From positions 154,854,547-154,918,546 of the forward strand of contig OZ023265.1 in NCBI GenBank assembly GCA_964006375.1: DNA of 64,000 bases, read 5' to 3'. The notes beneath the pieces are model-generated. The model saw nothing but the letters and a program-made list of their open reading frames with translations, was not told the origin of the DNA and made no database searches. Every line of letters begins with the position of its first letter. The first letter of the stretch is position 1. The DNA comes from Tillus elongatus. Taxonomy: Eukaryota; Arthropoda; Insecta; Coleoptera; Cleridae. Of this stretch, positions 28,577 through 40,164 are shown in pieces. Made by a program: the position numbers and the translations under genes.

Positions 28577-29086
28577 ACGAGTTTAATAGTTGCCGTTGTA
28601 AGGTAAAAGCAGGTGAGCGTACTCATATTTGCACCCATGAGCTTATAATTTACTTGTTAATAAATGTATCAGTTTGAACTTCGTCTCAGATTCTTTCGTT
28701 TCTTTTTGGGTTTAAGACTAAATTTGGATATTTTGATATTTTTCAGTTCTCAAACAACGTTTCGTTTCTTCTGTGAAATGAAATGAACTGTATTTTATCA
28801 TAGAGTATTTTAAATAACCTTCGTATCTTGAAGGGGAATTTTGTTGTATTGCTTAGACCTTATATTTACATAAAGCTAAAAACCTGATATTTCCTTCTTG
28901 TTAAATCTCTCCACTTGTGTAGGTAGTATCATTAAAAAACTTTTTATTTTTGTAGATACATAAATTTGTCGAACAAAAAAAGAATGGGCTTCCTGAGAAT
29001 TGATCCAAGCTATTTACAAAAGGAAGGTACTTGTCAAATTTCGTCATGATCTGATTAAATTATATTACTAAATACTATGAGACGCA
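28577..29086. other. No gene; TA-core fragment at its right end
   Basis: Mostly AT-rich. At 28990-29060 GATCCAAGCTATTTACAAAAGG and TTGTCAAATTTCGTCATGATC belong to the interior phrase of the TA-core family. Confidence 0.45.
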
Positions 29087-29372
29087 ACAAGTACGTTCTG
29101 GTAGCGAATCTTTACTAAATGCGTCCAATTTCAATAACTCAGTTTGCTATTAACCTAAAAAGTTAAATTTTTGTTTAGAGTAGTGTCCCTACTAGGGCAG
29201 CATGACTATTAGATCCTATCAAAATAACTTTGCCATTTTTGGAGTTACATATACGAATTCAAACGAACCTTGGTTTTGGGTTCTGCAGGACTGAATCCGC
29301 GCTCATTTGAAGACATTTTTGGAAAGTCTAACCATCGATACCCCTCTATTAGCGATTTGTTAGTTGTGCACT
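29087..29372 (+). mobile_element. TA-core element without its (TA)n, subfamily E
   Basis: GACGCAACAAGTACG at 29091 (family end), AATAACTCAGTTTGC (29131), hairpin-half text TTTTGGGTTCTGCAGG and CGCGCTCATTTGAAGAC (29293-29312), and CTCTATTAGCG before a degraded palindrome. The junction where (TA)n is expected reads ATACGAATTC. Only ~285 bp: the smallest complete member. Confidence 0.65.
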
Positions 29373-29421
29373 GAGAAGTTAATAATAGATATTCCTTAGA
29401 TTTTACTTGCTACTAGAAAAG

Positions 29422-29761
29422 TCTGAACGCAGCAAGTGCGTTATGGTAGTGAATTTACATAGAAATGATCTGGCACAACATATTTTTTTAAACCTTTTTT
29501 TAACATATAAATATAAATTTTCGTATATAGTTTCCTTTCAATATCATAAACTTTCGTACCAAATTTCGCTCCCATAGCATTTATATTTTTTGAGATAACA
29601 TTTTTTTAGAAAGAAAACCTAAAATTTTCGCAGAAACCCTGGTTCGATTTTCTTGGCTAACGAATTTATCCAGGCCACTTACAAAAGGAAGTTACATGCC
29701 GAGTTTTATTAAAACCGGACCATTATTTTTTGTGTTATCGGTGCGACACATACACACACAG

Positions 29762-29848
<87 letters not shown>

Positions 29849-29983
29849 AACATATAAAAATTGAAACTGACCCCGGATATCGGTTCTAGAGGTCCTAGTT
29901 CGCGCTCATTTGAAGAAATTTTTTCAAAATTCAAGAGTCGTGATCTCCCCATCACTGAATTTTTTCTAAGAAAGGTCACTAAA
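29422..29983 (+). mobile_element. TA-core element, subfamily C
   Basis: TCTGAACGCAGCAAGTGCG (29422), interior module, GTTATCGGTGCGACACA, (TA)n 29766-29845, then AAACATATAAAAATTGAAAC, ACCCCGGATATCGGTTC and TCGCGCTCATTTGAAG and a damaged terminal palindrome (CACTGAATTTTTTC...AAAGGTCACT). Textbook layout of the family, ~560 bp. Confidence 0.8.
29766..29845. repeat. (TA)n tract
   Basis: About 40 TA units, core of the subfamily C element. Confidence 0.98.
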
Positions 29984-30130
29984 GTGTGATGTTACACAAA
30001 TGTCAAAGTGCTGTCAGGTACACAAATCTAAATTTCTGTGCTAAAAATTGCAAAATGTTTAGGTAATTGATAAGGTAGAGTGTGTTAAATGTTGCTAGAA
30101 ATATCGAAATCAAGCAAGAGTGGTGGCTTA

Positions 30131-31350
30131 ATTTTTTTTTCTTTTCAATAACACACCACGAGGGCTTACAGCCTAAATACTATCGTACCGTGGGTGTCTA
30201 CAAGGAGAAAAGCTGCAACTTGTTAATTCTGGACTTGAAGGTTTGGAGGTTCGGAGGAGAAGGAAAAACATACGCCGGCAAGGAATTCCACAACTTGAAG
30301 GTCCTCGGGACAAAAGAGCGGGCATAACAAGATGTTCTATTTCTGGTGACCTGGACAGTAAAAGGGTGCATTCGCTCTGTTCCCCTGGTAGATCTGTTGG
30401 GGGCAGCAGGTGGAGGAACTATGGAAGAAAGCTCCTCTGAGCAGTGCTCGTGCAAATATCTATAAGAGAGAGAGAGAGAGCGAGAGAGAGGGGGGGGGGT
30501 CACCAACAGAACGTCGGTGGGCAAGGGATGGCAGCCTTTGGGTGAGAGTAGGGTCACCAATGAGGCGTATAGCTCTCTTCTGAATTGAGTCCAAGATAGC
30601 GAGTGCAGAAGCGGCAGCAGCACCCCAGTTGTGAGAGCAGTATTCGAGGCCTTATTTGCGAAGTATATAAGGTATAGAGATTAGCTGGTGAAAAGTATTT
30701 GCGAGCCCGGAAAGGAAACCTAATTTCTTAGCAGCCGATTCTGCAATTGATGTGACATGTTGGTGCCAATTGATATTTCGATCCACAGAAATACCAACAA
30801 GTGAAAAGGACTCATTACTTTGATAACTTGGTTGTTCATTGTGATGGGTCTAGGGCTGGTGTATCTGTTATGAGAAAGAAAGCAAGACTGGGATTTGGTA
30901 GGGTTGAATTGTACAAGTTTTCTACTTCCCCAATCTAATATTTTTTAGAGATCCACGAAGACAGAACCCTCCATGAGTCTGCGACCCTCATCTAATTGGA
31001 CCAAAGAGACATGCTTAGAATATTGTATATTTGAGTGGAGGGTGCCATCGTCCGCGTAACTGCGAACTGGGTTGGATGTGCTAGAGAGGATGTCATTGAT
31101 GTGGAGAGGAAACAAAGTAGGGGCTAAAGGTAAACCTTGAGGAACTCCTGCATTCATTGGATATAGTTTAGAGGCATGGCCATCCACGACAACAGAAATG
31201 CTCCGGTTGGAGAGGAAGTTTGCTGTCCAGGTACAGAATTTTGGGGGTAGGCCATAGGCCGGAAGTTTATTAAGCAGCGCTGCGTGCCAGACCTGGTCGA
31301 ATGCTTTGGATAGGTGTAGAGCGACAATCTGGTGGTGATTGAGTAAGATG
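30131..31350 (-). mobile_element. 5'-truncated LINE with reverse-transcriptase domain
   Basis: Minus strand: RT palm region, thumb/linker, a C-terminal domain and a short 3' UTR ending in an A-run (T-run near 30131-30140 on plus). The 5' truncation is near 31350, where similarity to RT stops within the open frame. A (GA)n tract (30470-30491) has expanded inside the coding region. Confidence 0.8.
30198..31345 (-). pseudogene. LINE reverse transcriptase remnant
   Basis: N to C: VALHLSKAFDQVWH (first RT catalytic Asp region, ~31320), NAGVPQGLPLAPTLF (~31150), YADD (~31050, the catalytic pair), then after frame breaks near 30950-30700 the C-terminal region with HPFTVQV, RSFVPRTFKLWNSLPA and FKSRINKLQ. 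The typical PQGS(V/I)L reads PQGLPLA. The final stop is at 30198. It copies LINE RNA into DNA when intact; here stops and frameshifts rule that out. Jockey/CR1-like clade by the FxPRTxxLWNSLP tail. Confidence 0.85.
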
Positions 31351-31464
31351 GAAAATAATCTAAATTTAAACATATTTACGTAATGGCATATCAAGGAAGA
31401 GGTTTGCAACTTACATATAAAGAACCGTAAAAAAATCCTATAAATCAAAATTGTGTCTATTACA

Positions 31465-31775
31465 AACACAATCCAGGGGTAACAACGTGCGCCTCTGAAC
31501 CGAGGGGTACTGAGTTCGAGTCCCAGGGTTCCGTTTTCACTTTTACAGTACATACTGTGAAATTAACATCAAACGAAGTTTATTGCATTTGAGCAAGTTG
31601 AATGTGTGAACGTCCCACCAGTCATGGGAAGTTGGACACATTCGAGGTCCCAACCCTCCTTACAGAAAGGCTGAGGTTCGGCAATATTTTTAGGATAGTA
31701 AGGTGAGACTGCTCCCTGGCGTCGGTGACTGGCCATAGTCGAGAAAGTAGACTAACGTTAAACTACAAAAAAAAA
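31465..31775 (+). mobile_element. tRNA-derived SINE
   Basis: Head: CCAGGGGTAACAACGTGC (31473) and GAGTTCGAGTCCC (box B, 31512). Body GCATTTGAGCAAGTTGAATG (31584) shared with the SINE at 19995. The unique 3' part has GTGAGACTGCTCCC and CGGTGACTGG, then an A-run at 31766-31774. Lies just upstream (5') of the LINE fragment in the opposite orientation. Confidence 0.75.
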
Positions 31776-32652
31776 TGCTTGCTGGAAACTTTATAAGCTA
31801 ACATGATAACTGTATACCCTCGTACATTTTTTATAAAGAATTAATCGGTAATAAATACTTTCTCATCTTGTCAACTTATCTAATGTTACGCTGTATAATA
31901 ATAATTGATATAGGTATGCATGGATACTTAGAAAACGACTCTGGAGCAAAATAAATACTTACATTCTGAACTCCTACTTTGAAAAATGCTTAACAAAAAT
32001 TAAGACAACCTAGGAATTTATCAAGACAAGCAGCTTCATACAAGTATCGTACAAATTATTTTCCTTTCCGTTTTATTTATCTGCACAACGCGGGAAAGTT
32101 CTGAGAGACGGCTTTGGGTCGGCCAACCCATTCATCTATCTCTTTCTAGGCGGGCACGGCGAGGTTAATGCGAATTTATGGTTGCGATGTAGGAGGCTGA
32201 TCCAAACCATCTCGCTTTTCATTCATCCGAGTAGAAGGAATCATAAAATACATACGAAAAAAATGAAAAAATATACGCGCGTCATGCATACCAAATTGAA
32301 AACATGTACACGTATAGGCAATAATAAATTCATATCATGAAGAGTTACGACCAGTAAAGCATTTAGTTAGGTTGGAGTAGACGGTTTTACAATAAATTTT
32401 GTTTTTTGTGAAGTTTGGTGATCCGAAAGCTGTTATAATTTTAAAATTACCACACATTTCCTTTCCTTGGTTACTGGGTGTTTGCTCATTTGTCAATCCT
32501 TCCAAGCTTTTTTACATTTTACATTTATTTTGTTTTTGTTGCCTAATATTTTATAAGGGAAGTCATTTTTTACCCTATTTTCACCTGGTGTTTCATTTTT
32601 TTCTCCCCATTTCCACAATAATTTATGATGACGTTTTATTTTGTCAACTATT
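31776..32652. other. No gene identified
   Basis: AT-rich; frame 32399-32674 is hydrophobic-biased but not recognised. Confidence 0.35.
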
Positions 32653-32669
32653 GCCTAGCCCCGCCACTG
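32653..32669. other. hAT-like terminus
   Basis: GCCTAGCCCCGCCACTG ends in CCGCCACTG, the reverse complement of the CAGTGGCGG start common on hAT transposons. No partner end facing it was found in the window. Confidence 0.3.
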
Positions 32670-32859
32670 ATTAATAGTTCGCTGTTCGCATTGCCTCTTT
32701 GGTAAAAAGATTTTACGAAACTCTGTAGGAACAGATATAACGGGATTTTAAAATGGTTTCTAGCAATTAAAATATAAACGTAGGAAGTTTGCCTATGATT
32801 TCTTCCTCTCTAGCACGTAATACGCATACAATGTGTAGTAGTTAAGTAGCTTACAATGT

Positions 32860-33045
32860 TTCCTCCACTGATGACGCGAAATTTGCTGGTGAAACGATCG
32901 ACAGGTCTCTAAACGATGTGTCGTTATACTGACTGTGATGTGACTACTGATGTGACTATATTGTGTACCACAATGATTTGTGTTCTCCAAGTGAACTTAT
33001 CGGTGCTCATCACAGGTTACAATCTTCACTTGTTGAACTATTGCC
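32860..33045 (+). repeat. Dispersed repeat with hammerhead-like core
   Basis: CTGATGACGCGAAATTTGC (32868), GAAACGATCGACAGGTCTC (32891), then after ~60 bp TGATTTGTGTTCTCCAAGTG and ACTTATCGGTGCTCATCACAG. Same order as the right arm at 17148-17234; reverse complement of 49891-50020. See findings for the ribozyme reading. Confidence 0.7.
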
Positions 33046-33119
33046 CTACTATTATAAACCACCAGCAGAGACATGAGAGAGCAAAGAGATATAAAATAGT
33101 GTTATTAGCAAGAGCGTTA

Positions 33120-33360
33120 TGGTATCCAGGCGGGTACCTTTCTTTTGTAAGCGGCTTGGATAAGTTCGTGAGCCAGAAAAATTGGAGCAGGTTTTCCGAG
33201 GAAATTTTCGTATGGTTACCAAATTTGGTACGTAAGTGTACGATATTAGAGTTAAACCATATTCCAAGACTTATATTTCTATGTTGCAAGAAAAAAAAAG
33301 TCATAAAAAATATTTGCAGCCAGATCATTTCTATGAAAATTCTACTGAACATTGCTAATT
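33120..33360 (-). mobile_element. TA-core interior fragment (subfamily C)
   Basis: GCTTGGATAAGTTCGTGAGCC, GGTTTTCCGAGGAAA, TACCAAATTTGGTACG and CCAGATCATTTCTATGAAAAT match 44560-44800 in the same orientation. Both ends are missing. Confidence 0.65.
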
Positions 33361-33377
33361 TAACATTTTCCCTATCT

Positions 33378-33413
33378 CTAATAATAACGTAGATAAATCT
33401 ACGTTATTATTAG
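33378..33413. repeat. Perfect 17-bp hairpin
   Basis: CTAATAATAACGTAGAT, AA, then its exact reverse complement. Followed by (ATA)n at 33420-33440. Not followed by a T-run typical of terminators. Confidence 0.85.
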
Positions 33414-35262
33414 GTATATAAATAATAATAATAATAAATATATTCATCAAAGCTATTAGAAGGGGGGTGTAAGTTCTGGAAGTAAGACATGATTAATCGT
33501 GTTATACGTAAGCTAATTATAACTAAGCGTCACTGCTGTATTACCATATAAACTTTCACGTTCGTATCTGTGAAAATAACCTAATTATAAACTCTAGGAT
33601 TCCTGCTGATACATTTCTCGCATATAAATCAAGGGAGCCGTTAATAATTTGTCATACGAAAAGCCCTTGAATCCTGGGGCGCGGGAATCAATAAACGAGA
33701 AGATCCTGTTTCTTTGTCAATGGAAAGCAGTGTATATTATACGTACCTAAAGGGGAATTGAATGGGAATGAGAAGGAATGGTCGGGCAGTTTCATCCCCT
33801 TGTCTTCTCAGTGTAGTTACTTAGAAGATCTGTATTCAATTCGCGAATAAGTTAGCCGAGTGACACTGACGAATCGACCAGAGCGAGTCCAAAAGGCGGA
33901 AATCGGTCTTCTAACAGGCCGCCTTGTTTACATCATTCCCTCGACTTCACTGTGTACTTTGCGTTTGATTAATGTTTTCCCTGGAAAAGCGACCTCATGC
34001 AAAATATAATCTAACGCTTCATCTATCTTGAAGCATTATTGAGAAAATAAGAACTACACATTCAGTCGAGCTGGAAAACCACTCAGCCATAATGCTCGAC
34101 AATCACTCAAAAAATAAAATGCGACGGGAATGTCTGGTTATTTATAATATTCGTTCATTTATTCAGTCGTTCAAGATGTCTCTTTTGTACTCCATTACAG
34201 ATACAATTTTTCAATACAAACGAGTCGAGCTTTCGCTGTTGTCTGTGGAACATTCATATTCTTTCGTTGCTCAGATTGCGCTAAATTTATTGACATCTAA
34301 AAAAACTAGGTTATCAGTTTGGTACTTGTGTTTGATTCCTTTATCATTGTTGCGTTTCAAATTAAATTTGAATTTTGTGTATTACGCGCCCTATTAAATG
34401 CTGGCACCACTGAAGGCAGAACATGCGCAGAAGAAGTGTCATCATAAGGAAATGTATGACAGAGCGTGGTAGAGACATCATCATCATCGACGCTAGTGGT
34501 GTCAACATTAATTTTCCAACCAATGTATAATGGCACACATTGTTATTTCTTATACATAGTTAAACAATCTGTTATTTAACAGAATAAATGTTTATAATAA
34601 AAATAACTGGCGACATCATAATTAAACTACACAATCATCATTTTACATATTACCAGATCCCCTAGGTAGTTTTGATGGACAGTTAACCAAATGTCTTACT
34701 TCCAAAATAAATGGTTTTTAATCCAATAAGAGAGCTTACAAATTAGCGGTGACTCAAAATCTTATCTCATCTCATTAACAAAATTCACGTGCGCCTTACC
34801 CAAATTTATACCCTGAAAATCAGAGGCCATAATAGGTCGATTTAGCCCAATTTACCTAAGTACAAAAATGCATCCGTAAAAATTACAGCCTTTAAAATCA
34901 ATAATAAAAAATATATTATTGTACATTATTCCCAAATGGTTGTAGATATTTCTGGTACATGTTAGCTGTCAACAAAGGCTAATGTGTTAGAGCTAATATG
35001 AATCCATTGCAACAGGAGGGGTTGAAAATTCAGCGGTCGCTACCCCTTTATTGACCCCAATTTGTTCCAAACATTGACACATATTTTACTGAAATATGGT
35101 ATCATAAAACTTTTTTTTTTTTTGACCACGACCCATCCACCTTATAAGAAAATTTTCCTACAACCACCGGCAAAAGTGTAGTCAATAATATCCTGGTGCA
35201 CCGTCATGCTCCACCACATTTTCCGTGGCAGACGCACATCTTTAAGAAGGTTAAAAGGTTAC

Positions 35263-35263
<1 letters not shown>
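33414..35263. other. No gene identified
   Basis: Low-copy AT-rich sequence. Frame 34092-34397 (101 codons, plus) is not recognised. A TCATCATCATC run sits near 34469. Confidence 0.35.

Positions 35264-35346
<83 letters not shown>
35264..35346. repeat. (TA)n tract, outside a recognised element
   Basis: About 41 TA units; no hairpin half on either side. Confidence 0.97.
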
Positions 35347-35349
<3 letters not shown>

Positions 35350-36863
35350 GGGTGTTAATTAGGTATAGGGCAAAACTCCTGGATGCGATTCCACATTAAT
35401 CCTAAGCTGAAAAGTTCATACAAACATAGGTCTCAAACCCCTTTGTTTTCCAGTTACAAAATTTTACAAAAACCGGTTTATTGCAAATGTCGAGAGGTCT
35501 TAAGTCAGTATCAAACGGGAACCTGATGACAATTATAAATGCATCGAATGGTGTCATTTGGGCCAGAGATATTTTCCAAATATAACCAATTGCCTATAGG
35601 ATCAGATTTGATAAGAAACTACTATACGCCACTGTTCTTCCTTAAACTAAGACCCTAACACCTACGCCTGCACCAAAATGAGAAAAAACTTATTTGCTGA
35701 AATTATTTGCACAAATATGCAGATTTCAAGAAAAGCGAAAAAAATTGTTAATTCGGCGTAACGTTTTTTAAAGTTTTTTTTTAAATTTGCCATACCACTA
35801 AGTGGATATCTTTGTAAATAAAAGACTTCTGCTTTTTGTAAAACCAAATTCAGCTGACTACCAACTACAGCTGTTAGTAGTATAGTTAGTATACATATTT
35901 ATAAGAATAATTTCTTTTAGAATTATTTTTCAAAAATTACTGAACGATAAAATTTACAGGAAAGGTAAGTAAGCCATTATAACAGAAACAATTTTTAATG
36001 TAGCACAAGTCTAAAAAAAATCAGAATCACCCAAAAAACCACAAAATCGTTACAGAGTTATGCGCTAAATACGTATTTCGACAACGAAAATGTCTTCATC
36101 AGTAGCTGCTAAATTTCATACTAAAAAAAAAACCTGTAATCAAACAACAACCAGCTCAGGATTGAATGAGCTATCGCACTGAAATTTTACCCCGTGCCCA
36201 ATTAACACTCCGTATGTATAAAAAATATATATGGGAAATGCTTGGTTCTCGAGTTCAACCGCGTCCAGAATTTCCTGAAACTCAACGCTTCGATTCCTGT
36301 TTTGAAGCCATTTTTAAGAGAAAAGGGGAATTTTAAAGGAAGTACAAGGCCTTAATTTCAATTGATTATCTTGCATATATCCCCAACGCCTTGAAAATGG
36401 ATTCAACGCAGATGACGTCGAGTTTCAACCTATTTTGGACACGACTCAACCCGAGAATCAAGTATTTCTTACACTTATGACAACCGATCCAAACTAAACT
36501 TCTGTTTAGATATTACAAGTGGGGAATCCTGAATCCGGAGTTGTCAGATTTGGGATAGAAATATCGCAGAATAAGGTAATTTTCGAAATAAAGTGTGTCA
36601 GTGGGTTTTTAATTTCTAAATTTCATTTTAATTTTTAGTCGCTTGGTAGCGTCTCCAGAGAGTACTACTTTAGGACAGCTTTGGTTTGGATCGGTTTATC
36701 AATACCGAAGTTTCTATTATTCCGTGCCTAATGGGCGGTTTCTAGAAATTGGTAACTAATGTATGTATTTTTTGTTCGGGTGCCCTCTGAAGCTTAACTC
36801 CATTGATCACAGACTTTTTTGTGGAATGCGGAAGCCAATAACACAGAGAATTTGTGATGGGTC
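35347..36863. other. No gene identified
   Basis: AT-rich; nothing above background. CAGCTTTGGTTTGGATCGG near 36675 is a partial third occurrence of text from the 36864/37769 repeat. Confidence 0.35.
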
Positions 36864-37073
36864 ACAGTAGGCTCTGAAGTTTTTTCTTTAACTTCAACCT
36901 CTAATGGCTTTGTAAAGTATCCAGAAAGTAACATTTTAATGCAAGTTTGGTTTGGATAGAGTGACAAATATAGATCTTATAGGGGTAGTTCGATTCTTAG
37001 TGGATTCTTTGATGAAAGTTTTGGGCGAGTAATATAGCCAAATCACACCGCCCAAAAATGTGTTGTTTACAAA
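36864..37073. repeat. Direct repeat of ~210-220 bp, copy 1
   Basis: ACAGTAGGCTCTGAA, TTCTTTAACTTCAAC, TCTAATGGCTTTGTAAAGT, AGAAAGTAACATTTTAA, ATAGATCTTATAGGG and GTGGATTCTTTGATGA occur in the same order at 37769-37989, offset 905 bp, roughly 85-90% identical by eye. Confidence 0.85.
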
Positions 37074-37768
37074 ATATATTCGTAGCCAAGTTATTTTAAT
37101 TAAATTGAGTACGCATGTTATTTTTATAAAGGCTTTATTGCGTACCAAAATTTGTTGCTAGGCTAGTGGAGAAGTGAGTTATTATGAAGGATTTTGATAA
37201 AAATTCACTAGCATACCATAGGTACTCGGTGCCTCTGAAATTTTTAAGATGTAGAGTTTTTACGTATAATGGTGACTTAAATAATGATTGTTGTCACAAC
37301 CAGCAAATTGTTCACGTTTATTATTATCAAATTAAGTTTATCTCTACCTAAGCTTCAGCGGAACTTTATTTAGTGGAGAAACCTGTTTCTCTTCGGTGTA
37401 TCTTAAGGTTCTTTCAGGCAATAATACAGACATAAAAAGTGTTTCACGAGTTTTTCTGTCTGTGATGCCAGCAAACAATAGAGTTAATTCACTAACGAGA
37501 ACGCCTTGAATAGAGACGGAAAAAATCTAATTAAACGTTCGGTTCTAACAAAAATGGGGCGTAGTGCGAGTCGAAGATGCCATCGTATCTGATGGGAATA
37601 CAAATGTAGACGAGATGCGCAATGCGGAGCGGAGCTAGCATCGTAGTATTAGTCTTCTTGTATATATGAATGAGTGGATAAGTAAAATGAAAATGGAAAA
37701 GTACCAAAATTGGGTGATAGGTAATTGTGAGTTTTTAATCCTGTAAAAAAAAAGATTAAATAATGTTT
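37074..37768. other. Between the direct repeats, no gene identified
   Basis: AT-rich; TAAAAATTCACTAGC near 37199 recalls a TA-core end but is too short to call. Confidence 0.35.
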
Positions 37769-37989
37769 ACAGTAGGCTCTGAAATTTTTTCTTTAACTTC
37801 AACTTCTAATGGCTTTGTAAAGTGTCCAGAAAGTAACATTTTAACGCAAGTTTGGTTTGGATCGAATGACAGATATAGATCTTATAGGGTTGGTTCGATT
37901 CTTTGTGGATTCTTTGATGATCGTTTTGGACGAGTTTGTAATCTAGCAAAATAACACCAGTTTTTGCCCAAAAATATGCTGGTTACAAA
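37769..37989. repeat. Direct repeat of ~210-220 bp, copy 2
   Basis: Second copy. It happens to be open over 63 codons (37763-37954), whereas copy 1 is not, so the frame is not conserved and probably not coding. Confidence 0.85.
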
Positions 37990-38345
37990 GTACATGAAGG
38001 TGCTATTCAGTATTTAGTAGAAAGGGTATTTAGGCCAAAAAGATTTGTTTGATAAACATATTTCCCAATTTGTATATATTATGAAGTTTTATAGGTGAAA
38101 GATATTTCAGTATTTTCCTTCAGCGTCACAATAGCTTCTTTTACTCTGCAGCCGGTTCCGTATATGCGACGCCCTAACTATGCACCTAATTCCAGAAAAT
38201 ACAAATTAATTGTGAAACCAGAGGGAAAATCACTACGTCTGCATTCAGTATTGAACGGATTCACCCAGTAAAACTGCAGTTATTCAATCAAGGATATTTG
38301 AAAAATATGCATTCTTTGAGAAATGGTCAAGTTATATAAAAAAAG

Positions 38346-38541
38346 TCTGAGCCAAGCAAGTGTGTTATGGTAGTGAATTTTCATCAAAATGTTTTTATAG
38401 CAAATATATGTCATCGTAATGAAAGCAGGCATCAAATTTGGTTGCGAGTATAACCTATATAGTAGAAACAATGTACCATAGTTTGTCACAATAATTTTAT
38501 TGTTTCAAAAAGTACAAAAATTTTCCGAAAATAAACTTGTA
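38346..38541 (+). mobile_element. TA-core TC-end fragment, subfamily A
   Basis: TCTGAGCCAAGCAAGTGTG (38346), GTATAACCTATATAGTAGA and AACAATGTACCATA match the first 180 bp of 5804-6850. It breaks off at ~38541, exactly where transposase similarity begins. Confidence 0.65.
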
Positions 38542-38940
38542 ATAACAAAGTGTTGGGCTGCAATTTTTGGTGAACATATTGTTGGTCCTTTTTTCTTACC
38601 TCGTAGTATGACTGTAGATATGTACTTGGAGTTGTTGGAAAACAGCTTTAGTCCAATTTTGACTGACAGGATGATGGACATTATCCATAAGGATGAGCAC
38701 TTTCTCGAAGATCAGTTGGTATTTCAGCAAGATTGGCTCCTCCACACTACGCTCTGCCTGTTCGACAATATCTCCACCACACTTCCAAATCGGTGGGTTG
38801 GAAGAAGAGAATGGCTCGCACGAACGCCAGATTTTTTACGCCTATATTTCTTTTTGTGCGGTGACATAAAAAATTATATTGATTCTAATCAGCCCGACTT
38901 CTTGCAAGATTTACGCCAGGGGTCAAGCCACGACCAAAGG
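38542..38940 (+). pseudogene. DDE transposase fragment (IS630/Tc1-mariner superfamily)
   Basis: Residues read IVGPFFLPRSMTVDMYLELL, LVFQQDWLLHTT, LPNRWVGRREWLARTPD, YFFLCGDIKNY and LQDLRQ: the second half of a DDE transposase of the kind with FQQDGAPPH...NRWIGRRG...ARSPDLTPLDFFLWG. Two catalytic Asp (QQD, TPD) remain; GAPPH has become WLLHT and the spacing between them is a few residues short. N-terminal DNA-binding region and first Asp are absent. Sandwiched between two TA-core elements, so either it was their insertion target or it was captured. Confidence 0.75.
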
Positions 38941-39029
38941 TCGTACTTATTACGCCTATTTAGTTATGGTTTTTGTTCATGGCGTTGTTACCAATTTACT
39001 AGAGTATTACGCTACGTATGTAGAAAATA

Positions 39030-39330
39030 CCTGGTCACAGCAGTTGCGTTATATTAGCGAAATATTTCAAATGTAATACTCGATTTACCACTAACCTATA
39101 AACTGGAATTATTTTATATAGTAGTCTCTATCAAGGCATGGAATTCACTATACATATAATGTAATGTAATTTAATCAAAGTAACTTTGTTATTTTTGAAA
39201 GATAAAGTTCAAGTCTCATTTAGTTACAAGATATACAATTATAAATCGGAGCCTAGTTCGCCTCATTATAACAAATTATGTTAAAATTTTGGAGTCGTAG
39301 CCTCTTTAAATGGGCTGCAAATTATTTGAT
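39030..39330 (+). mobile_element. Degraded TA-core element without (TA)n, subfamily E
   Basis: CTGGTCACAGCAGTTGCG (39031), CTATTAACCTATAAA-like text (39092), AAAGTAACTTTGTTATTTTTG, then hairpin half GGAGCCTAGTTCGCCTCATT (39248). Layout matches 29087-29372. Confidence 0.55.
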
Positions 39331-40164
39331 AGTTAAACAGCTAACGTAAGCGATCTAATTTGGAATGAGAAATTATCATCCTTCTTCATGGTTTGAATTC
39401 CGGCTTACGCTCAACCAAGAAAAACGTTTTAAATTCGTTTTTAACGTATTGCCAATTTATACTATTTTTCACTAGTCTTGTTCGAATATCCGATAGGAAG
39501 TTCTATAGAAACTATTTGCATCATTACAGGGTAATACTTAGTTATCGACTTGCAGTAGAAGGTGCTGGTTCCAGAATGAAAAGTAAACGTTGAGAGAACC
39601 TGCGTTGAATTTTTATTTCTATTCCATATAAGTGAAGTTCTGGCTAGCTTGCCTTTGCATTACCACTTTGCAGTCCTCCATTCGCACATTGCACCAACAG
39701 AACTGGTCCCAGGGTAATGGGCAATTCAGTTTTATGTTTGCTGTGCTTTTCAATACGAGGTGTTCGACATGTAATAGTCTCGGTTGTTAGCGGACCGAAT
39801 AATATTTAATTTTTGTAGCTGTTTATATAATCACGATTAGACTTAAAATATTTTTAGAAGTGCTTTTACGAAGCTATGTTTTGAAGATGTTTGGAAGATT
39901 TTTATTATTATCATTATTGTTATTGTTGTCATTTTATAAGTATTAAGATAGATTAAACGAGAGCACAAGATGATCGAAATTTGAAAAGTGACACTTCAGC
40001 ACAATGGGTTGGCAATTCTTTTTGAAGAAAACAAAACAATCACAAGCTTGAAAGACATAATTTGAAATTATTATAACAAATATTACATGCTTACCAAATA
40101 ACAAAATACCCATTGCTTAAACTAGGCAACTGTTGCGGATAATATGTCTACAATGCTGAAAACA
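39331..40164. other. No gene identified
   Basis: AT-rich, includes a TTATTATTATC stretch near 39901. Nothing recognised. Confidence 0.35.

Noticed and set aside
33378..33413. Rho-independent terminator or microRNA precursor
   Set aside because: Arms of 17 bp are too short for a typical precursor, there is no T-run, and bacterial terminators do not apply here.
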